This document shows, one piece after another, positions 60,177-64,000 of a stretch of DNA of 64,000 nt. Source of the DNA: Candidatus Melainabacteria bacterium (GTDB lineage: Bacteria; Cyanobacteriota; Vampirovibrionia; Gastranaerophilales; Gastranaerophilaceae); NCBI GenBank assembly GCA_003258795.1, contig QHMH01000008.1, positions 1-64,000 on the forward strand, given 5' to 3'. Each line of letters starts with the position of its first letter. Within the stretch, counting starts at the first letter, position 1. A model generated the notes under the pieces. That model ran no database searches, was not told the origin of the DNA, and worked only from the letters and a program-made list of their open reading frames with translations. Both the position numbers and the translations under genes were made by a program.

Positions 60177-61200
60177 AGTTAGAAACTTCTCCTTTTAGAT
60201 ACCAAATTTTACTTTGAGGATCAAGTTCAGCATTTAATATCTTTAGATTAGAGCCATTTTGAAATAAAAATTCTCTTTCATTTGAAAAATCGCCACTTGG
60301 ATTTATGCCTTCAACAAATACCGCTTTAGTTTTAGGTTTAACATCAAGTTCCCACATAATATTCTTTCCTTTACTAAAGAATTGTGCATTTTCCTTTTCA
60401 GTGGATGCAGACATAAAGCTTTTTTGTGTAGCAGTAATTTCATTGTCCAATATAAATTCCTTTACCTTGTTTATTTTATTTATGTCGCCACTTTCTCTTG
60501 CTTTAATCATCATTTTTGCCAAATTAACAGATGAACCATCTTTAAGTTTAACTTTTTCAAGAACCTCAAAGCCTTCTCCTCTGTAAACTTTGAGTGGAGA
60601 ATTGATTGTTTGGCTGTTTATATAATTTCTGATATTATCTATATGCATTTTTGTTTTACCTGCATTAAAGATAGGATTACCTCTTAATGCATTGTTTATT
60701 GCATAGAATTTTGCAGATTTATATTCGTTAAAGCTTTTAATTTCACATTCTTTTGCAGGATTTTTTGCAATGTTCAAAATGGATTCTGTTAGTCCGCCAT
60801 ATTTTTTTGCACTTTCAAAAAACTCATTCAATCTGCCAAAACTGTTTTGCACCAAAACTCTGAAAGTTGCAAAGATTTCGTCAAAATTTTTATTTATTTC
60901 CTTTAGAGCACAACCATTATTTAGCTCAAGAAATTTTTTAAAATCTAATCTTTCCTCTTTTGTAACAGGCTTTAGGAAAGCTTTCATATATTTTGCAGCA
61001 TTTGTAGCACCGAATTTTTCAGTAAGTTGTGCACACTTTGCTCCAGAAAGTTCTTTTTGGAAACAATCTCTGTCTGTTTTTATAAAGCCATTTTGTTCAA
61101 AAAGCTTGTCAAGTCGGGAGATTGATGTAGTCTTTTCAAGCAAATTATTACCAAGATTGGCAACTTTTTTGTTAGAATTTATGATTTTGCTTATTTGCAT
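60175..61200 (-). CDS. Putative ADP-ribosyltransferase toxin/effector, copy A
   Basis: The 341-residue protein has an R-S-E type mono-ADP-ribosyltransferase plan in its C-terminal half: R207 in LKVYRGEGF, the S-x-S strand in SFMSAS (S264-x-S266, after ITATQK) and E308-R-E310 in SNEREFLF. E-x-E is the arginine-modifying type (known of VIP2, iota and ExoS-like enzymes). Residues 1-200 are helical with no signal peptide. GGAGAAGG precedes the ATG. The next gene upstream is a diverged copy. The target and any immunity partner are unknown. Confidence 0.7.
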   Translation of the reverse strand: MQISKIINSNKKVANLGNNLLEKTTSISRLDKLFEQNGFIKTDRDCFQKELSGAKCAQLTEKFGATNAAKYMKAFLKPVTKEERLDFKKFLELNNGCALKEINKNFDEIFATFRVLVQNSFGRLNEFFESAKKYGGLTESILNIAKNPAKECEIKSFNEYKSAKFYAINNALRGNPIFNAGKTKMHIDNIRNYINSQTINSPLKVYRGEGFEVLEKVKLKDGSSVNLAKMMIKARESGDINKINKVKEFILDNEITATQKSFMSASTEKENAQFFSKGKNIMWELDVKPKTKAVFVEGINPSGDFSNEREFLFQNGSNLKILNAELDPQSKIWYLKGEVSN

Positions 61201-61287
61201 GACAATACCTTCTCCGTAAGGAAATAAAGTATTTTTCTTGAAAAAAATTGCTAAATTTTGGTTTAATTGTTAATGACTTTTAATTTT

Positions 61288-62361
61288 TTAGTTAGAAACT
61301 TCACCTTCTAAAATCCACTTTTCAGAATTTTTGTCAAATTCAGCATTGGTAATTTTGATTTTAGAATCTTTTTGCAAAAGCAATTCCATTTCTTGAGAAT
61401 ACTTACCATTAAAGTTTAAACCATCAATAAAAGCTCCTTTAGAATTTGGTAAAACTTTCAATTTCCAAAGGATATCCCCTCTTTTTGAAAAGATATCATC
61501 TTTTATTGAAGTAGACATAAAGGAACTTCTGGTTGCAGTAATTTCGTTGTTTAGCAATAGCTCTTTAACTTCATTAACATTTTTTGGATCTTTCAACATT
61601 TCTGCAAGATTTAAACTTTCACTTCCATTAACTTTAACATTTTTTAAAATATCCGGTTCTTCTGTTCTATATACAGTAAATGGTTCTGTAATTTTTTGTG
61701 TATCAATGTATTCTTCTATTTTTTTTGCAATAAGTTTCATTTCTCGAGGAGCGCTAAGACTGTTTATGAGAGCATCGTTAACTTTTTCAGAGTCTGTGGA
61801 TTTAAAATAATCTATTGCAATAATTTCTTCTTTTTCAGGAGGTCTTTTTGCAAGGTTTGAGATTATTTGACACACTTCTGGATTTTTGTTTGCAATTTTT
61901 ATATATCTATCACAAATTTTGTTATCTTTCATTTTCGAAAATATCATAAGCATATTGTCGAAATTTTCATCAGTGGCTTTCAAATTTTTTTTATTTCCTG
62001 CGTTAACAAAATCGCTAAAGTAGTTTAATGTAGAAGCAGAGATAGGAGTTTCTTTGCAGGAAGCGTAATCCCAACCGTAATTTCCATATTTTTTTCTAAG
62101 CGCTGAATGTTCTTCATCACTAACTTTTCCTTCATAATTACCTTTATCATTTTTTGTATAGCCATGTTTTATAAACATAGCTTCCATATCTTTGTCAGCA
62201 TTTTTTCTTAATATGCTGTCACAGGCAAGCATTGTTGCAGTCGCAACAAAAGGAATTGTTGTTTTTGTAATGTTATTTTTTTGTTGGGGATTAAGAGGGG
62301 AAGATACTTTTCCAATTTTTGCTGTTTTGTAGTATAAACCTTGTATTGGTTGAATTTTCAT
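61288..62361 (-). CDS. Putative ADP-ribosyltransferase toxin/effector, copy B
   Basis: The 357-residue paralogue of the downstream gene has R232 in FTVYRTEE, S283-T-S285 in SFMSTS, E324-M-E326 in YSQEMELLL, and the same WxLxGEVSN-like end (WILEGEVSN). The N-terminal 200 residues differ more and include a hydrophobic stretch (about 32-50) that could be a membrane or secretion element. GAGGA precedes the ATG. The two genes are 87 bp apart and may share a transcript. No immunity gene is evident. Confidence 0.7.
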   Translation of the reverse strand: MKIQPIQGLYYKTAKIGKVSSPLNPQQKNNITKTTIPFVATATMLACDSILRKNADKDMEAMFIKHGYTKNDKGNYEGKVSDEEHSALRKKYGNYGWDYASCKETPISASTLNYFSDFVNAGNKKNLKATDENFDNMLMIFSKMKDNKICDRYIKIANKNPEVCQIISNLAKRPPEKEEIIAIDYFKSTDSEKVNDALINSLSAPREMKLIAKKIEEYIDTQKITEPFTVYRTEEPDILKNVKVNGSESLNLAEMLKDPKNVNEVKELLLNNEITATRSSFMSTSIKDDIFSKRGDILWKLKVLPNSKGAFIDGLNFNGKYSQEMELLLQKDSKIKITNAEFDKNSEKWILEGEVSN

Positions 62362-62450
62362 AAAATTTCCTCTATTTTTTACAGTTACATTAAATCTTGT
62401 GAAACAAAAAATTTAACAAATTTTAGAAAAATATGAAAAAATATTTACAA

Positions 62451-63038
62451 TTAAAGTAAATCATAAGCCTTTTTGATTTCTTTAATATCTTGCCACATTA
62501 ACCATTTAGGGCTACCTTTTTCACGGCTATCATTTCTTAAAAGATATGAAGGATGGAATATTGGCATAAATTTTACATTTTTAAATCCAAAATCATTACC
62601 ATCAAACCATTTTCCTCTAATTTTAGTGATACTGTTAACCTCACCTAAAAAAGATTGAGCCGCAACTTTTCCACAGAGTAGTATAATTTTAGGGTTTAAT
62701 ATTTTTATTTGTGCATCAAGATATTCTCTGCAAGCTGATTTCTCTTCTGGCAGTGGATTTCTATTTTCAGGCGGACGACATTTTATTGTATTGCAAATAT
62801 AAATGTCTTTTTCCCTTGATAGTCCAACACAGTTAAAGATTTTATCCAAAAGTTGCCCCGCTTTTCCAACGAAAGGCTTACCCTTCATATCTTCCCAATA
62901 TCCAGGGGCTTCGCCAATTAACATAATTTTATTGTTTGGCTTCCCATCAGAAAAAACGACATTATTTCGACTTTTAGCAAGCGAACACTTTTGACATTTT
63001 AGACATTTTTCTTTTATTTTTTCAAGTTCTTTTTCCAT
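62451..63038 (-). CDS. Family-4 uracil-DNA glycosylase
   Basis: The 195-residue enzyme removes uracil from DNA. It has Fe-S cysteines near the start (C-x2-C in KCLKCQKC) plus two later ones, the family-4 motif GEAPGYWEDMKGKPFVGKAG and the late catalytic block IFHPSYLLR. It may be leaderless: TAAAAT ends 6 nt before the ATG at 63038. Iron-sulfur family-4 enzymes are common in anaerobes and thermophiles. Confidence 0.9.
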   Translation of the reverse strand: MEKELEKIKEKCLKCQKCSLAKSRNNVVFSDGKPNNKIMLIGEAPGYWEDMKGKPFVGKAGQLLDKIFNCVGLSREKDIYICNTIKCRPPENRNPLPEEKSACREYLDAQIKILNPKIILLCGKVAAQSFLGEVNSITKIRGKWFDGNDFGFKNVKFMPIFHPSYLLRNDSREKGSPKWLMWQDIKEIKKAYDLL

Positions 63039-63044
63039 AATAGA

Positions 63045-63050
63045 ATTTTA
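63045..63050 (-). promoter_or_regulatory. -10 box 6 nt before the UDG ATG (leaderless)
   Basis: On the minus strand TAAAAT is followed by TCTATT and the ATG, without a Shine-Dalgarno sequence. Confidence 0.45.
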
Positions 63051-63123
63051 CAATAAATTTTATAATTATAAACAATAATATAAAGATTATATCAAGACGT
63101 TTTAAATTCGGGTTTGTTTGTTT

Positions 63124-63129
63124 TATAAT
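63124..63129 (+). promoter_or_regulatory. -10 box of the symporter gene
   Basis: TATAAT lies 35 bp before the TTG start, with AAGGA as ribosome binding site between them; an ordinary leadered promoter. Confidence 0.45.
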
Positions 63130-63164
63130 GACTCTATTGTAGAAGAAAATTGTTAAGGAATACT

Positions 63165-64000
63165 TTGAAAAATTCAAAACTTACTACCTCAATATTTATA
63201 GCACTTGTTTTGGGTGTCATTTTTGGTTGGCTTGCACCAGATTTGTCAAAAAAGTTTGCACCTTTAGCCACTGTATTTCTTAATATGATTAAAATGATTC
63301 TCGCACCTTTGTTGTTTTCAACTTTGGTTGTTGGTATTGCAGGTCATGGTAGCGTAAAAGATTTAGGAAAAATGGGGCTAAAAACTTTAATCTATTTTGA
63401 AGTTGTAACAACAATAGCTCTTTTTATAGGATTATTCGTAGCGAATGTATTCAAACCGGGAATGGGATTTAACGGAACAGCAAGCACACATTCTCTTTCA
63501 ATTGCATCAGAAATGGCTACTCAAACAGGACATCAAAGCCTTTCAACTATGTTTATTAACTTATTCCCAACAAGTGTTATTCAAGCAATGGCGGAAGGAA
63601 ATCTTTTGCAAATAGTTATTTTTGCGATATTCTTTGCAATTGCAATTACTTCAATTGGTGTTAAAGCAAAACCTGTATTAGAAGTCTTAAATTCTCTCTC
63701 AGAGATAATGTTTAAGTTTACTGAATATGTTATGTATTTTGCTCCAGTTGGTGTTTTCGGAGCAATAGCATCAACTGTTGGAGAAAATGGACTTGGTGTT
63801 TTATCAAGTTATGCAAAAGTACTTTTCTCTGTTTATTTAGCGTTAGTTTTATTCATAATTTGTGTAGTATATTGTGTTTGCAAAATTGTTGGTATTTCGT
63901 TTAGAGCTTTAATTGAAGTCTTAAAAGAACCTGCACTTTTAGCTTTTACTACATCTTGCTCAGAGGCAGCGTTGCCAAAGGCAATGGAATTGATGGAAAA
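63165..64000 (+). CDS. Dicarboxylate/amino-acid:cation symporter (truncated by window end)
   Basis: The reading frame is open to the window edge, giving 278 residues of a DAACS-family (GltP/DctA-like) symporter. Helices include SIFIALVLGVIFGWLAP and LATVFLNMIKMILAPLLFSTL. The serine-rich re-entrant loop region TTSCSEAALPKAME is the family's substrate/cation site. The start is TTG 63165, with AAGGA 5 nt upstream. It probably takes up glutamate, aspartate or C4-dicarboxylates with H+ or Na+. The C-terminal third lies outside the window. Confidence 0.9.
   Translation, partial: MKNSKLTTSIFIALVLGVIFGWLAPDLSKKFAPLATVFLNMIKMILAPLLFSTLVVGIAGHGSVKDLGKMGLKTLIYFEVVTTIALFIGLFVANVFKPGMGFNGTASTHSLSIASEMATQTGHQSLSTMFINLFPTSVIQAMAEGNLLQIVIFAIFFAIAITSIGVKAKPVLEVLNSLSEIMFKFTEYVMYFAPVGVFGAIASTVGENGLGVLSSYAKVLFSVYLALVLFIICVVYCVCKIVGISFRALIEVLKEPALLAFTTSCSEAALPKAMELME

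Overview
The window is AT-rich, densely coded bacterial chromosome with no CRISPR array, insertion sequence or recognisable prophage. The best fit is a non-photosynthetic gut relative of cyanobacteria (Gastranaerophilales/Melainabacteria type). The main evidence is the ATP synthase cluster a-c-b'-b-delta-alpha-gamma (46131 to 41289, minus strand). It has two different b subunits, and beta and epsilon are absent from its end; this is the cyanobacterial order. The cell is a diderm (LptC, LptA-like, RND efflux, a heptosyltransferase-like GT9) with an anaerobic, oxygen-defending metabolism: HydE and a TM1266-like protein of the [FeFe]-hydrogenase system, reverse rubrerythrin, superoxide reductase and ferritin.

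Layout. 1-6.3 kb: a lineage-type coiled-coil protein, a GNAT-like protein, tRNA-Arg(CCT), rubrerythrin, a HTH regulator, pth, a TPR protein, tRNA-Leu(GAG) and hydE. 6.3-10.9 kb: ferritin/superoxide reductase, wecB, anmK, a 450-bp gap that may encode a structured minus-strand RNA, and two small unknowns. 10.9-16.3 kb: mtnA, a membrane protein, ruvC, then UDP-sugar genes (UDP-xylose synthase, UDP-glucose dehydrogenase), a 39-residue ORF and an SDR reductase. 16.3-21.2 kb: a type IV prepilin/YadA-head/S74-chaperone fusion, then lptC, lptA-like, TPR and dprA. 21.2-28.3 kb: rplL and rplJ with an L10 leader, TPR genes, a PfkB kinase, a Xer recombinase, nadB-nadC and tRNA-Arg(ACG). 28.3-41.2 kb: an operon of two U32-like paralogues, an orphan response regulator and a ketopantoate reductase-like gene; then a GGDEF/degenerate HD-GYP protein, GT9, a large TPR protein, GH57 and a dehydratase-activase-like gene. 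41.2-51.6 kb: ATP synthase, birA, TPR, phosphoesterase, MBL hydrolase and engB. 51.6-64 kb: a Cys-rich small protein, clpC, an RND pump, the TM1266-like gene, proC, rpmH, two tandem ADP-ribosyltransferase-like genes, a family-4 uracil-DNA glycosylase and a truncated dicarboxylate/amino-acid symporter.

The most unusual items are the pilin/YadA/S74 fusion (16383-17708), the two ART-like paralogues with R, S-x-S and E-x-E motifs (60175-62361), a ferritin with a five-cysteine tail (6369-6896), and a recurrent start architecture. In nine genes a TATAAT-like -10 lies only 6-7 nt before the start codon with no Shine-Dalgarno sequence, which predicts leaderless mRNAs alongside ordinary SD-led genes. 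All functional calls are from reading the translations; no database search was run.
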